Shown piece by piece: positions 15,760 through 23,274 of a stretch of DNA of 26,193 nucleotides. Positions within the stretch are counted from its first letter, which is position 1; every line of letters begins with the position of its first letter. This DNA comes from JBHENW01 sp046261875 (lineage in GTDB: Bacteria; Acidobacteriota; Thermoanaerobaculia; UBA5066; Gp7-AA6). The notes under the pieces are model-generated. The model had not been told where the DNA came from and ran no database searches. It was given only the letters and a program-made list of their open reading frames with translations. Made by a program: the position numbers and the translations under genes. The stretch lies in NCBI GenBank assembly GCA_046261875.1, contig JBHENW010000059.1, positions 1 to 26,193 on the forward strand. Direction: 5' to 3'.

Positions 15760-18323
15760 TTGCTGCGCACCGCCTCCAGGCCCCGCACGCGGTCCACGAT
15801 GTCGCGGTAGTTCGTGTTCAAGCCGTAGACCTCGAGGAACGTCCGGTAGGCGAGCTCGAGGTCTCCGGTGTTCTGGTACACGCAGCCGAGGTCGTACAGG
15901 AGGCCGACGGTTTCGAGCTCCCGGATGTCCGGGGCCTCCAAGCCCTTTCGGTACCACTTCACGGCGAGCTGCGGCATGCCTTTCTCGAGGAAGCAGAGGC
16001 CGAGCATGCTGCAGCATTCCACCGTCCGGGCCGGGTCCTTGCTCGCGAGCTGGAACTCGCCGATCGCCTCGTCGATGAGCCCCATCTCCTTGTAGGCGAT
16101 CCCCAGGTTGAAGTGCGTCTCGTAGTCTTCGGCCGAGAGCTGCTGCTCGACCCCCTTCTTGAACTCGCGGAAGATCTCCTCGAGGGAGGCCTCTCCCTCG
16201 GCCCGCGAGGCTTCCGCCGGGGGCGGGGCGGATTCCTCCGCCAGCTCCTTCTCGAGCTCCTCGGCGAGGTTGAAGAACTGCTGTTCGTCGGCGAAGAGGC
16301 TCTGCTCGTCCACGATCGGAGCGGGCGGGCCGGCGGAGGGCGCCGCTTCGCCGGCGCGCAGCATCTCTTCCTCGAGGAGCGTCCCCAGCTCCTCGTACGA
16401 GACGAACTCGGACTCGTTGGCGGTCACGCGAGCCGGGCTTTCCTCCGGAGCAGCGGACGCGGGCGCCGCCGCCAGCTCCTCGACCGCGAGCGCTTCGAGG
16501 CTACTGAAGCGGACCGTCTCGTTCCCGACGGCCACCTCCTCGCCGGACGCTTCCTGCGCCCGGGGGGCTTCCTGCGCGGAGATAGGGATCGCATCGTCGG
16601 GAGGCTCCGCGACCGGCTCCGGCTCCGGCGGCTCGGGGGAGGGAGCCGGCGGGATGGGGAGATCGATCTCGAACTCCTCGAAATCGATCGCGGCCTCCGA
16701 GGCGGCAGCGCGCCCGGGCGCCGACGCGGGTCCCCTCGTCTGGAAGCGCGCCGACAGCGCCGCCGCCTCTTCGCCGCGGCCCTGCTCCCGATAAACCTCC
16801 GCCAGGCTCGCGGCTTCCTGCGCGAGCGCGGGATTCTTCGACTCCGACATCAGCTCCACGAGCCGCTCCCGGGCCTTGAGGAGGTCCGGGCGCCGTCGAA
16901 CGAGGGAGCGGAGCCGCTCGATCGCCTTGTCGGTCAGACCGTAGCGCGCGAAGACCTCGGCTTCGACGATGAGCGTTTCGACCTCGCGGTCCGAGGCGGC
17001 GGCCGCCTCCTCGGAGGGGGGCGGAGCGGAAGGCTCGAACTCGATGGCCGGCACGACCGGCTGCGGGGCGTGGACGGCGGGTTGGGGGGTGCGGTCGTCG
17101 ATGATGATCTCTTCGATCTCCGCGGACTCCATGGGGGCTTCCGGAGATGGAGGTGGGGGCGGCGGCCCGATCTCACGCAACCGGCCGGCCGCCTCCTCGT
17201 GCGCCGGCACCGCGCGCAGAGCGCGCTGGTACTGCTCGATGGCGCCGGCGGTGTCGCCGCGGCGTTCGGCTTCGCGGCCCAGCCCGAAGCGCAGCGCCGC
17301 GACCTCCGCGAGGTTGCCTTCGGCCTCCGGGACCTCGGCCATCTTCCGCAGCGACTCGTAATGCGACGGCTCGGCCTCGAGGATCGGAACGAGATACCCG
17401 GCGGCGCGCAGCGCGTCGCCCCCGGAAAGGGCGGCGTCCACGAGCGGAAGCACCGCGGTCAGAGCCGGGCCGTACATCCCCTCCTGCATGCGCAGGCGGG
17501 AGAGCATGAGGCGCGCCGGCTCGTACCTGGCGTCCAATGCGATCGCCTGCTCCGCCGTGCGCGCCGCCTCGGCGCGCTGGCCCATCTCCATCTGAGCCTC
17601 GGCGAGCAGCGTGAGGCTTTCGGCCGTGCGGGGAGCCGCCTTGAGGATCGCGATCGCCGCCGTGGGGTTCTTCTGCGCGAGCAGGGAACGCACGAGGCTC
17701 TTCTGGATCCCGGCGTCATGGGGAGAGAGCTCCAGCGCTTTCTGGAACACGGCGGCCGCTTCGTCGTGCGCGCCGCGGCGCAGCAGCATGCTCCCGATCA
17801 GTCCGTACTGCATCACGGCCTGCTCGGTCTGGTTCGCGCCCCGGTAGAGGTCCGCCAGGCGGACCTGGATCTTCAGGTCGTTGGGATCGACCGCGCTCAT
17901 CTTCTTGTAGGCGGCGATCGCCTCTTCCAGCTTGTTGCTCTTCTGGTAGTGGTCGGCCAGCACCTGGTACTGGCTCCGCGCGTCCTGGGTCAGGCCCTGC
18001 TTGTGGTAGAGGTCCGCGAGGCGGTCGTAGACCTCGAGCTGCGAGGGGTCGATCTTGTTGATCTTCTTGTAGATGGCGATGGCCTTGAGGAAGAAGCCGT
18101 CCCGGGCGTAGAACTCCGCGATCTTCGAAAAGAAGGGGATCGAGTCGTTGGGCCGGTTCATCCGGACGTACAGATCCCCGACCTTGTTCAAAGTCGAGAT
18201 GTCCTTGGGGTTGTCGTCCAGCAGACGCAGGTATTCCTTCAGCGCCTGGTCGAGTTTCCCGCGGGCTACGTATTTTTCCGCAGCCTGCAGGACCTGGTCC
18301 CGATTGGCCGGCATGTGGCTCAA
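15756..18323 (-). CDS. Large tetratricopeptide-repeat protein
   Basis: 855 residues from TTG 18323 (TTGA overlap with rnhB), or 852 from ATG 18314; no clear Shine-Dalgarno decides. The N-terminal half (about 5-375) is consecutive TPR units such as ALKEYLRLLDDNPKDISTL and AIAIYKKINKIDPSQLEVYD. A Pro-rich linker follows (PPPPPPSPEAP), then a short helical block with AEVFARYGLTDKAIERLRSL, a long acidic Pro/Ala/Glu linker, and a C-terminal TPR pair (THFNLGIAYKEMGLIDEAIGEF; WYRKGLEAPDIRELE). No signal peptide or membrane helix is seen, so it is probably a cytoplasmic scaffold. The N-terminal repeat style resembles TPR proteins of Acidobacteriota and Myxococcota. Partner unknown. Confidence 0.9.
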   Translation of the reverse strand: MSHMPANRDQVLQAAEKYVARGKLDQALKEYLRLLDDNPKDISTLNKVGDLYVRMNRPNDSIPFFSKIAEFYARDGFFLKAIAIYKKINKIDPSQLEVYDRLADLYHKQGLTQDARSQYQVLADHYQKSNKLEEAIAAYKKMSAVDPNDLKIQVRLADLYRGANQTEQAVMQYGLIGSMLLRRGAHDEAAAVFQKALELSPHDAGIQKSLVRSLLAQKNPTAAIAILKAAPRTAESLTLLAEAQMEMGQRAEAARTAEQAIALDARYEPARLMLSRLRMQEGMYGPALTAVLPLVDAALSGGDALRAAGYLVPILEAEPSHYESLRKMAEVPEAEGNLAEVAALRFGLGREAERRGDTAGAIEQYQRALRAVPAHEEAAGRLREIGPPPPPPSPEAPMESAEIEEIIIDDRTPQPAVHAPQPVVPAIEFEPSAPPPSEEAAAASDREVETLIVEAEVFARYGLTDKAIERLRSLVRRRPDLLKARERLVELMSESKNPALAQEAASLAEVYREQGRGEEAAALSARFQTRGPASAPGRAAASEAAIDFEEFEIDLPIPPAPSPEPPEPEPVAEPPDDAIPISAQEAPRAQEASGEEVAVGNETVRFSSLEALAVEELAAAPASAAPEESPARVTANESEFVSYEELGTLLEEEMLRAGEAAPSAGPPAPIVDEQSLFADEQQFFNLAEELEKELAEESAPPPAEASRAEGEASLEEIFREFKKGVEQQLSAEDYETHFNLGIAYKEMGLIDEAIGEFQLASKDPARTVECCSMLGLCFLEKGMPQLAVKWYRKGLEAPDIRELETVGLLYDLGCVYQNTGDLELAYRTFLEVYGLNTNYRDIVDRVRGLEAVRSK

Positions 18324-19042
18324 ATTCTAACCGGGTTCCGGCGTCCTTTCGGTGAGACGGGGCGCCCGCGAGGCGCCGGCGGAAGCAGAGGCTCGTCGAC
18401 CGGAACCACGCCGTGGTAGGTCAGGCGGTGCTCGGGACAGGGACCGTAGCGGTCGAGGGCTTCCCAGTGCTCCGGCGTGCCGTAACCCTTGTGGTGCTCG
18501 AAGCCGTAAGCGGGATACCGCCGCCCGAGCTCGTCGAGGAGGGCGTCCCGATGCACTTTGGCGACGATGGATGCGGCCGCGATCGAGGAGCAGAGCGCGT
18601 CACCATGGATGACCGGCAGCTGCGGACGCCGTACGCCGGGGACCGTGACCGCGTCCAGGAGAAGCGCCTCCGGCTCCGGCCGCAGGGCCTCGATCGCCGC
18701 GCGCATGGCGGCGAGGCTGGCCCTCAGGATGTCCCGGGCGTCGATGTCCGCGGCGCTGACCACGCCGATTGCGAGAGCGCGGGCGCAGCGACGGATCTCC
18801 TTCTCGATGCGGCTGCGCGACTCGGCGTCGAGCCGTTTCGAATCGTCGAGGCCGGGCAGGACGCAGCCCGTGGGGAGGATGACGGCCGCGGCGACGACGG
18901 GGCCGGCGAGCGACCCGCGTCCGGCTTCGTCCACGCCGGCCACGAGCACGTATCCCCGCCCGCGCAATTCGTGGTCGAGGCGGTCGAGCAGGGCGAGGCG
19001 CCCCAGCTCCGCGAAAAGCGCGGAGAAGGGATCACACCGCAT
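18320..19042 (-). CDS. rnhB: Ribonuclease HII
   Basis: 240 residues. It cleaves RNA in RNA-DNA hybrids and at single ribonucleotides in DNA. Active-site acids are visible: Asp 38 and Glu 39 in GVDEAGRGSLAGPVV, Asp 130 in LLLDAV, and Asp 148 in IHGDALCSSIAAASIVAKVHRD. HHKGYGTPEHWEAL is the family tail. A Pro/Arg-rich extension of about 20 residues follows. ATG 19042 lies 18 bases after the rplS stop. The rplS-rnhB order is common in bacteria. Confidence 0.96.
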   Translation of the reverse strand: MRCDPFSALFAELGRLALLDRLDHELRGRGYVLVAGVDEAGRGSLAGPVVAAAVILPTGCVLPGLDDSKRLDAESRSRIEKEIRRCARALAIGVVSAADIDARDILRASLAAMRAAIEALRPEPEALLLDAVTVPGVRRPQLPVIHGDALCSSIAAASIVAKVHRDALLDELGRRYPAYGFEHHKGYGTPEHWEALDRYGPCPEHRLTYHGVVPVDEPLLPPAPRGRPVSPKGRRNPVRI

Positions 19043-19060
19043 GGAGCGATCCGGGGCGAG

Positions 19061-19411
19061 CTACTCGGCGCGCTTCTCTTCGATCCTCGCGGCTTTGCCC
19101 TTGCGGCCTCTCAGGTAGTAGAGCTTCGCGCGCCGGACGGCGCCGCGCCGATCGATGTCGATCCGGTCGATCACAGGAGAGTGCAGGGGAAAGATCCGCT
19201 CGACGCCGATGCCGCTCGAAATCTTGCGCACGGTGAAGGTCTCGCGCACGCCGCCGCCCCGCCGGGCGATGACGACCCCCGCAAAAACCTGGATGCGCTC
19301 CTTCTCGCCTTCTCGAACTTTGACGTGAACGCGTACGCTGTCTCCCGGAGCAAAGTCGGGCAGATCCCGGCGCAGGGCGGCCTTCTCCACGTCCAGTAGC
19401 AGATCGCTCAT
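19061..19411 (-). CDS. rplS: 50S ribosomal protein L19
   Basis: 116 residues, standard length. Motifs: FAPGDSVRVHVKVREGEKERIQVFAGVVIARRG, ETFTVRKISSGIGVERIFPLHSP and VRRAKLYYLRGRKGKAARI. L19 sits at the 30S-50S interface. ATG 19411 has GGAGAGGG upstream. It follows trmD at a distance of 132 bases and has its own likely promoter (19496-19524). Confidence 0.97.
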   Translation of the reverse strand: MSDLLLDVEKAALRRDLPDFAPGDSVRVHVKVREGEKERIQVFAGVVIARRGGGVRETFTVRKISSGIGVERIFPLHSPVIDRIDIDRRGAVRRAKLYYLRGRKGKAARIEEKRAE

Positions 19412-19429
19412 GATGATCCCTCTCCGCGA

Positions 19430-19479
19430 GCGGTCGCCCCGCTCACCGACCGACGGAAACAGAAACTCGCCGCGACCGC
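19430..19479 (-). promoter_or_regulatory. Inverted repeat in the rplS leader
   Basis: Minus-strand GCGGTCGC (19479-19472) is exactly complementary to GCGACCGC (19437-19430), 34 bases apart, within the predicted 5' untranslated region and ending about 18 bases before the rplS start. It could be part of an r-protein autoregulatory leader, but the loop was not folded and GC-rich repeats arise by chance. Confidence 0.3.
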
Positions 19480-19495
19480 GGCGAAGCAGCCGGTG

Positions 19496-19524
19496 AGTAT
19501 ATCCGGAGGCGGACGCCCCGGCAA
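19496..19524 (-). promoter_or_regulatory. Probable promoter of rplS-rnhB-TPR-oppDF
   Basis: On the minus strand TTGCCG (19524-19519), 17 bases, TATACT (19501-19496): four and five matches to the two consensus boxes at ideal spacing. Predicted start is near 19489, about 77 bases before rplS. Confidence 0.55.
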
Positions 19525-19543
19525 CCGCCGGCGGATCGGGACG

Positions 19544-20272
19544 TCACTCTTCCCCCTCCCCCGGCTCCTCCGGCCGCCGCTCCAGCAGGTCGCCGCGGCG
19601 TTGCCGCGTCCGCTCGAGCGCGCGCGCACGCCGGAACCGCTCGATGCGCGCGTGATCTCCGGAGAGCAGGACGGAAGGCACCTCGAGACCGCGGAAGTCG
19701 CGCGGCCGCGTGTAATGCGGGTAGTCGAGCCGGTCCCGCGCGAAGGACTCCCGCTCGACCGACTCGGCCCGTCCGACGACCCCGGGCACGAGCCGTGAAA
19801 CGGACTCCGTCAACGCGAGCGCGGCCGCTTCTCCTCCCGGAAGAACGAAATCTCCGAGCGAGATCTCCTCATCGAAGAGCCCGGCGTCACGCGCCCGCTC
19901 GTCCACGCCTTCGTACCGGCCGCAGAAGAGCAGAAGGCGCGGCCGCAGGGCGAGCTCTTCGACCTTCCGCTGGTCGAGACGGACGCCGTCGGGCGTGAGC
20001 AGAACGGTCCACGCGGGGGGCGAGCCGCGGCGCGCCTCGACGGCCGCGGCCACGACGGGCGCCATGAGGACCATGCCGGCTCCCCCGCCATACGGCTCGT
20101 CGTCCACCTTCCGATGCTTGTCCTGCGAGAAATCGCGCAAGTTGCTGACGTGGACTGCGACGCGGCCGGCCGCGATCGCCTTCCCCAGGAGGCTTTCGGC
20201 CAGCGGCGAACGGAAATACTCCGGAAAGATCGTCAGGATTTCGATGCGCAGGGCGACGGGAATTCCGCTCAC
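19544..20272 (-). CDS. trmD: tRNA (guanine-N1)-methyltransferase
   Basis: 242 residues. It methylates G37 of tRNAs that read CNN codons, preventing frameshifts. SPOUT-knot motifs: PYGGGAGMVLM (60-70), LLFCGRYEGVDER (114-126), EISLGDFVLPGGE (136-148) and LDYPHYTRPRDFRGLEVPSVL. GTG 20272 overlaps the rimM stop as GTGA and gives RIEILTIFPEYF shortly after, the family N terminus. The rimM-trmD order is near-universal. Confidence 0.96.
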   Translation of the reverse strand: MSGIPVALRIEILTIFPEYFRSPLAESLLGKAIAAGRVAVHVSNLRDFSQDKHRKVDDEPYGGGAGMVLMAPVVAAAVEARRGSPPAWTVLLTPDGVRLDQRKVEELALRPRLLLFCGRYEGVDERARDAGLFDEEISLGDFVLPGGEAAALALTESVSRLVPGVVGRAESVERESFARDRLDYPHYTRPRDFRGLEVPSVLLSGDHARIERFRRARALERTRQRRGDLLERRPEEPGEGEE

Positions 20273-20772
20273 AGCTCGAAGAGCCCCTCCGGGGGATCCA
20301 GGATGATCAAGCGGTCCGCCGGGCGCATCTCCACGACGATCGGCCGCACGAAGGGGACGAGGGCCGGGCGCGAGGAGGGCGTGCGCACCTCGAGGAGCGC
20401 GCCCGCGGCCGTCTGCTCGAGCCCCACGACGGTTCCCAGGTCGCGGCCGGAGGCATCGCGACAACCCCATCCCTCGATCGCGTGGCTGTAATAGAAGTCC
20501 GGGGGCGCCTCGACGGATTCCCCGTCCGGAACGCAGAGGTCCCCTCCGGTCAGAGCCGAGGCGTCTTCCGCGGTCGCGATGCCGCGGAACCGCATCAGGA
20601 GGCGGCCGGAGTGGGGGCGCACCGATTCCAGCACGAGGTTGCGCTGTTTTTCGCCCCGCCTCCAGATCAGCGGGGCGCCGGGGACGAACCGCTGCGGGAA
20701 ATCGGTGTGCGCCTCGACGGAGACCTCCCCTTCGAGGCCGTGGGGCCGCCGGATCTCACCGACGAGCAGCAT
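20269..20772 (-). CDS. rimM: 16S rRNA processing protein RimM
   Basis: 167 residues. It assists assembly of the 30S head. The N-terminal domain starts LLVGEIRRPHGLEGEVSVEAHTDFPQRF; the PRC-barrel part includes GTVVGLEQTAAGALLEV and LVPFVRPIVVEM. It is flanked by khpA and trmD in the canonical order. No strong Shine-Dalgarno precedes ATG 20772, but the N terminus fits the family exactly. Confidence 0.95.
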   Translation of the reverse strand: MLLVGEIRRPHGLEGEVSVEAHTDFPQRFVPGAPLIWRRGEKQRNLVLESVRPHSGRLLMRFRGIATAEDASALTGGDLCVPDGESVEAPPDFYYSHAIEGWGCRDASGRDLGTVVGLEQTAAGALLEVRTPSSRPALVPFVRPIVVEMRPADRLIILDPPEGLFEL

Positions 20773-20805
20773 CGAAAGGAAAGTCGTGAACCTCGGGTGC
20801 GGGGA

Positions 20806-21036
20806 TCAGTCCTTGATCCGGACCGAGACCTTCCGCCCGCGCGCCGCGGCGGCTGCGCCGACGAACGCGCGCAACGCGCGGACCGTGCGCCCCTCGCGCC
20901 CGATGAGACGGCCGCGGTCCGACTCCGACACATCGACTTCGTAAACCGTCGTGCGGCCTTCCGGGTACTCCGTTACCCGGGCTTGCTCCGGGTGATCCGA
21001 GAGGCGCTTGACGACGAGCTCGATGAGGGGCTTCAC
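20806..21036 (-). CDS. khpA: KH-domain RNA-binding protein KhpA
   Basis: 76 residues, the usual size. KhpA is a single-KH-domain RNA-binding protein that in some bacteria acts with KhpB/EloR. The GxxG loop is visible in GRLIGREGRTVRALRAF. Starts at GTG 21036 (KPLIELVVKRLSDHPE). Its position between rpsP and rimM is the standard context. Confidence 0.95.
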   Translation of the reverse strand: MKPLIELVVKRLSDHPEQARVTEYPEGRTTVYEVDVSESDRGRLIGREGRTVRALRAFVGAAAAARGRKVSVRIKD

Positions 21037-21060
21037 GTACGCAAACCCGGCGCGACGCCG

Positions 21061-21309
21061 CTAGGCGGCGGCGGGCCCTTCGGGGCGGCTCAGCAGAGAC
21101 CGGACGGTCGGAGATACGGTGGCTCCCCGCCCGATCCAGTAGCGGGCGCGCTCGCGGTCGAACGCGACCGCCGCGGGCTCCGCGACGGGGTCGTAGGAAC
21201 CGAGCTCCTCGAGAACTTCGGCCCGGGCGGTCCGCCGCGAGTCGGAGACCACGATCCGGTAGTGCGGCCGGTTGCGCGCCCCCATGCGGCGCAGGCGAAT
21301 CATCAACAT
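21061..21309 (-). CDS. rpsP: 30S ribosomal protein S16
   Basis: 82 residues. It begins MLMIRLRRMGARNRPHYRIVV, the family signature, with LGSYDPVAEP and WIGRGATVSPTVRSLL following. ATG 21309 is chosen over upstream in-frame codons because AAAGGA lies about 10 bases before it; a second ATG two codons later (21303) is also possible. It follows ffh by 90 bases. Confidence 0.96.
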   Translation of the reverse strand: MLMIRLRRMGARNRPHYRIVVSDSRRTARAEVLEELGSYDPVAEPAAVAFDRERARYWIGRGATVSPTVRSLLSRPEGPAAA

Positions 21310-21399
21310 CGGAAGAAAGTCCTTTCTCGCTCGAAAAACCGGGGATCTTAACACCACGGAGGCTTCGCTGGCGGGGGGACCTGCGCCGCGCTCCCGGCC

Positions 21400-22743
21400 C
21401 TACCGGGAACGCGGAGCCGGCAGGGGGATCCGCGAGAGATCGAGCCGGGGCTTTCCCTTGCCCGCCGTCTTCATCAGCTTTCGCATCTGCTGGTATTGCT
21501 TCAGGAGGCGGTTGATCTCCGCCACCGTCGTGCCCGAACCGGCGGCGATGCGCTTCTTGCGGCTCCCGTTGAGGACCTGCGGGTACCGGCGCTCTTCCGG
21601 GGTCATGGAGTCGATGATCGCGGAGACTCGCGTCAGCGCCTTCTCGTCCACCGATTCCGGCGCCGACAAGGCTTTGAAAGCGCCCGCCTTGGGCAGCAGG
21701 TCGAGCAAGCCGGAGATCGGCCCCATCTTCTTCATGGACTTGAGCTGGTCGGCGAGGTCCTCCAGGGTGAACTCCCCGGCGCGGGTGCGCTCGGCGAGGC
21801 GGCGCGCGGCGGACTCGTCCACCTGCGCTTCGACCTTCTCGATCAAGGTCAGGACGTCCCCGAGCCCGAGGATCCGGGAAGCCATCCGGTCCGGGTGGAA
21901 GGGCTCGAAGTCCTCGGGCTTCTCGCCCACCCCGACGAACTTGATGGGCCGCTCGAGGGTCGTGACGATCGACAGCGCCGCTCCGCCGCGCGCGTCCCCG
22001 TCGGTCTTCGTCAGCACCACGCCGGTGAGCGGGAGCGCCGCCGCGAAGCCGGACGCGGAGCGGACCGCGTCCTGTCCGGTCATCGCGTCCGCGACGAAGA
22101 GGGTCTCGCGCGGCTGGATCGCGGCATGCACGGCGGCAATCTCCCGCATCAGGTCCTCGTCGATGTGCAGCCGGCCGGCCGTGTCCACGATGACCGTGTC
22201 CCGTCCCGTGAGCTTCGCTTCCGCCACGCCGTCCCGCGCGACCGCGACCGGGTCCGCCGCGTTCGAGTCGAAGACGGGGATTCCGATCTGACGCCCGAGC
22301 GTCTTGAGCTGCGAGACTGCGGCCGGGCGGGAAAGGTCCGCCGCGACGAGCAGCGGATACCGCCCGCGACTCTTCAAGTGGAGAGCGAGCTTGGCGGCGG
22401 AAGTCGTCTTGCCCGACCCCTGGAGCCCCACCACCGCCAGGACGGCGGGCCGTCCATCGAGCGCGAGCTCCGCCTTCTCTCCCCCCAGCAGGGCAACGAG
22501 CTCATCACGGACGATTCGCGTCACCTCCTGCGCGGGAGAGAGCTGCTGGAGGACGCGCTTGCCGACCGCCTTCTCCTTCACGCGCGCGGTGAACTCGCGC
22601 ACGACGGGAAGAGCCACGTCCGCTTCGAGGAGCGAGAGCCGGATCTGACGCAGCGCCGTCTCGAGGTGGTACTCGGTGAGCTGCCCTTCGCCGCGCAGCT
22701 CCTTGAAAACTCCCTGGATTCTGTCGCCGAGACCTTCGAACAC
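21400..22743 (-). CDS. ffh: Signal recognition particle protein Ffh
   Basis: 447 residues. GTPase that binds signal sequences and 4.5S RNA to target proteins to the membrane. N domain 1-90; GTPase G1 GLQGSGKTT (106-114), VDTAGRLHIDE, TKTDGDARGGAAL; M domain with MKKMGPISGLLDLLPK, SRKKRIAAGSGTTVAEIN and QYQQMRKLMK. GTG 22743 has a clear AGGAGG 7 bases upstream and gives the family start FEGLGDRIQGVF. No SRP RNA gene was recognised in the window. Confidence 0.97.
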   Translation of the reverse strand: MFEGLGDRIQGVFKELRGEGQLTEYHLETALRQIRLSLLEADVALPVVREFTARVKEKAVGKRVLQQLSPAQEVTRIVRDELVALLGGEKAELALDGRPAVLAVVGLQGSGKTTSAAKLALHLKSRGRYPLLVAADLSRPAAVSQLKTLGRQIGIPVFDSNAADPVAVARDGVAEAKLTGRDTVIVDTAGRLHIDEDLMREIAAVHAAIQPRETLFVADAMTGQDAVRSASGFAAALPLTGVVLTKTDGDARGGAALSIVTTLERPIKFVGVGEKPEDFEPFHPDRMASRILGLGDVLTLIEKVEAQVDESAARRLAERTRAGEFTLEDLADQLKSMKKMGPISGLLDLLPKAGAFKALSAPESVDEKALTRVSAIIDSMTPEERRYPQVLNGSRKKRIAAGSGTTVAEINRLLKQYQQMRKLMKTAGKGKPRLDLSRIPLPAPRSR

Positions 22744-22815
22744 CCGAAGTCCTCCTGTCCGACGCCGTCCGCCTGGACGCGGGTCAGAATACCCGACGGG
22801 AGGCACCGACGGCAG

Positions 22816-22843
22816 TTGACAGCCCCCCACGTTCGGATATGAT
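22816..22843 (+). promoter_or_regulatory. Near-consensus promoter of the small lipoprotein gene
   Basis: TTGACA (22816-22821), 16 bases, TATGAT (22838-22843): eleven of twelve consensus bases. Predicted start is near 22850, about 74 bases before the chosen ATG. It is the strongest promoter match seen in the window and points away from ffh. Confidence 0.75.
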
Positions 22844-22923
22844 CCGCGCGTTTTCCCCCAGACTCGAATCCGTTGTCGAGCGCCATGGGAGATGCGCTCA
22901 CCATGAAGGAGGAGATGAGGAAT

Positions 22924-23175
22924 ATGAAGAAGTCCTGGACCCTGGGCCTGGCGGTCCTCTTTGCGGTGACGACGCTGGTCGGCTGCACAAAGCGCGAGGA
23001 GACGACGACCACCACCGAGACGACCACCGAGGCCCCCGCGGTCGTCGAAGAGACCGGAACGACGATGACCACCACGACAGAGACGATGGGAACCGAGACC
23101 ACGATGACCGCGACGACCGAGACCGGCACCATGATGACGACGCCGTCGATGACGACGACGCCCCCGGCGCGGTAG
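22924..23175 (+). CDS. Small Thr/Met-rich lipoprotein
   Basis: 83 residues from ATG 22924. Lipoprotein signal peptide MKKSWTLGLAVLFAVTTLVGC: lipobox LVGC with Cys 21. The mature part is almost all Thr, Glu, Met and Pro (for example TTTTTETTTEAP, ETMGTETTMTATTE) and is probably disordered. Two upstream in-frame ATGs (22903, 22915) exist, but the Lys-Lys-hydrophobic start and the GAGG before 22924 favour this one. It is monocistronic: a strong promoter before and a terminator after. No family is recognised. The near-absence of hydrophobic residues after Cys 21 suggests a surface or periplasmic tether or spacer; that is inference. Confidence 0.75.
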   Translation: MKKSWTLGLAVLFAVTTLVGCTKREETTTTTETTTEAPAVVEETGTTMTTTTETMGTETTMTATTETGTMMTTPSMTTTPPAR

Positions 23176-23197
23176 CCGCTCGCTTTCACGTTGCAAG

Positions 23198-23219
23198 AGG
23201 CCCCTCCGGGGGCCTTTTT
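23198..23219 (+). terminator. Rho-independent terminator after the small lipoprotein
   Basis: AGGCCCC (23198-23204), loop TCCG, GGGGCCT (23209-23215), then T to 23219, 22 bases after the stop codon. A second T-rich stretch follows. Confidence 0.88.
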
Positions 23220-23260
23220 GCTTTTGCGCCTTTTCCCTCCTCGGAGTTTGCCCTCCGCCG

Positions 23261-23266
23261 TAAACT
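23261..23266 (+). promoter_or_regulatory. Possible -10 box of a leaderless GGDEF gene
   Basis: TAAACT ends 8 bases before the TTG start at 23275. No Shine-Dalgarno precedes the TTG and an in-frame stop sits at 23266-23268. No good -35 was found, so this is tentative. Confidence 0.3.
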
Positions 23267-23274
23267 GACCTCAC

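Noticed and set aside
15453..18419. Plus-strand open frame of 988 codons across oppD, the TPR gene and rnhB
   Set aside because: Antisense to three well-recognised genes; low-complexity translation without motifs.
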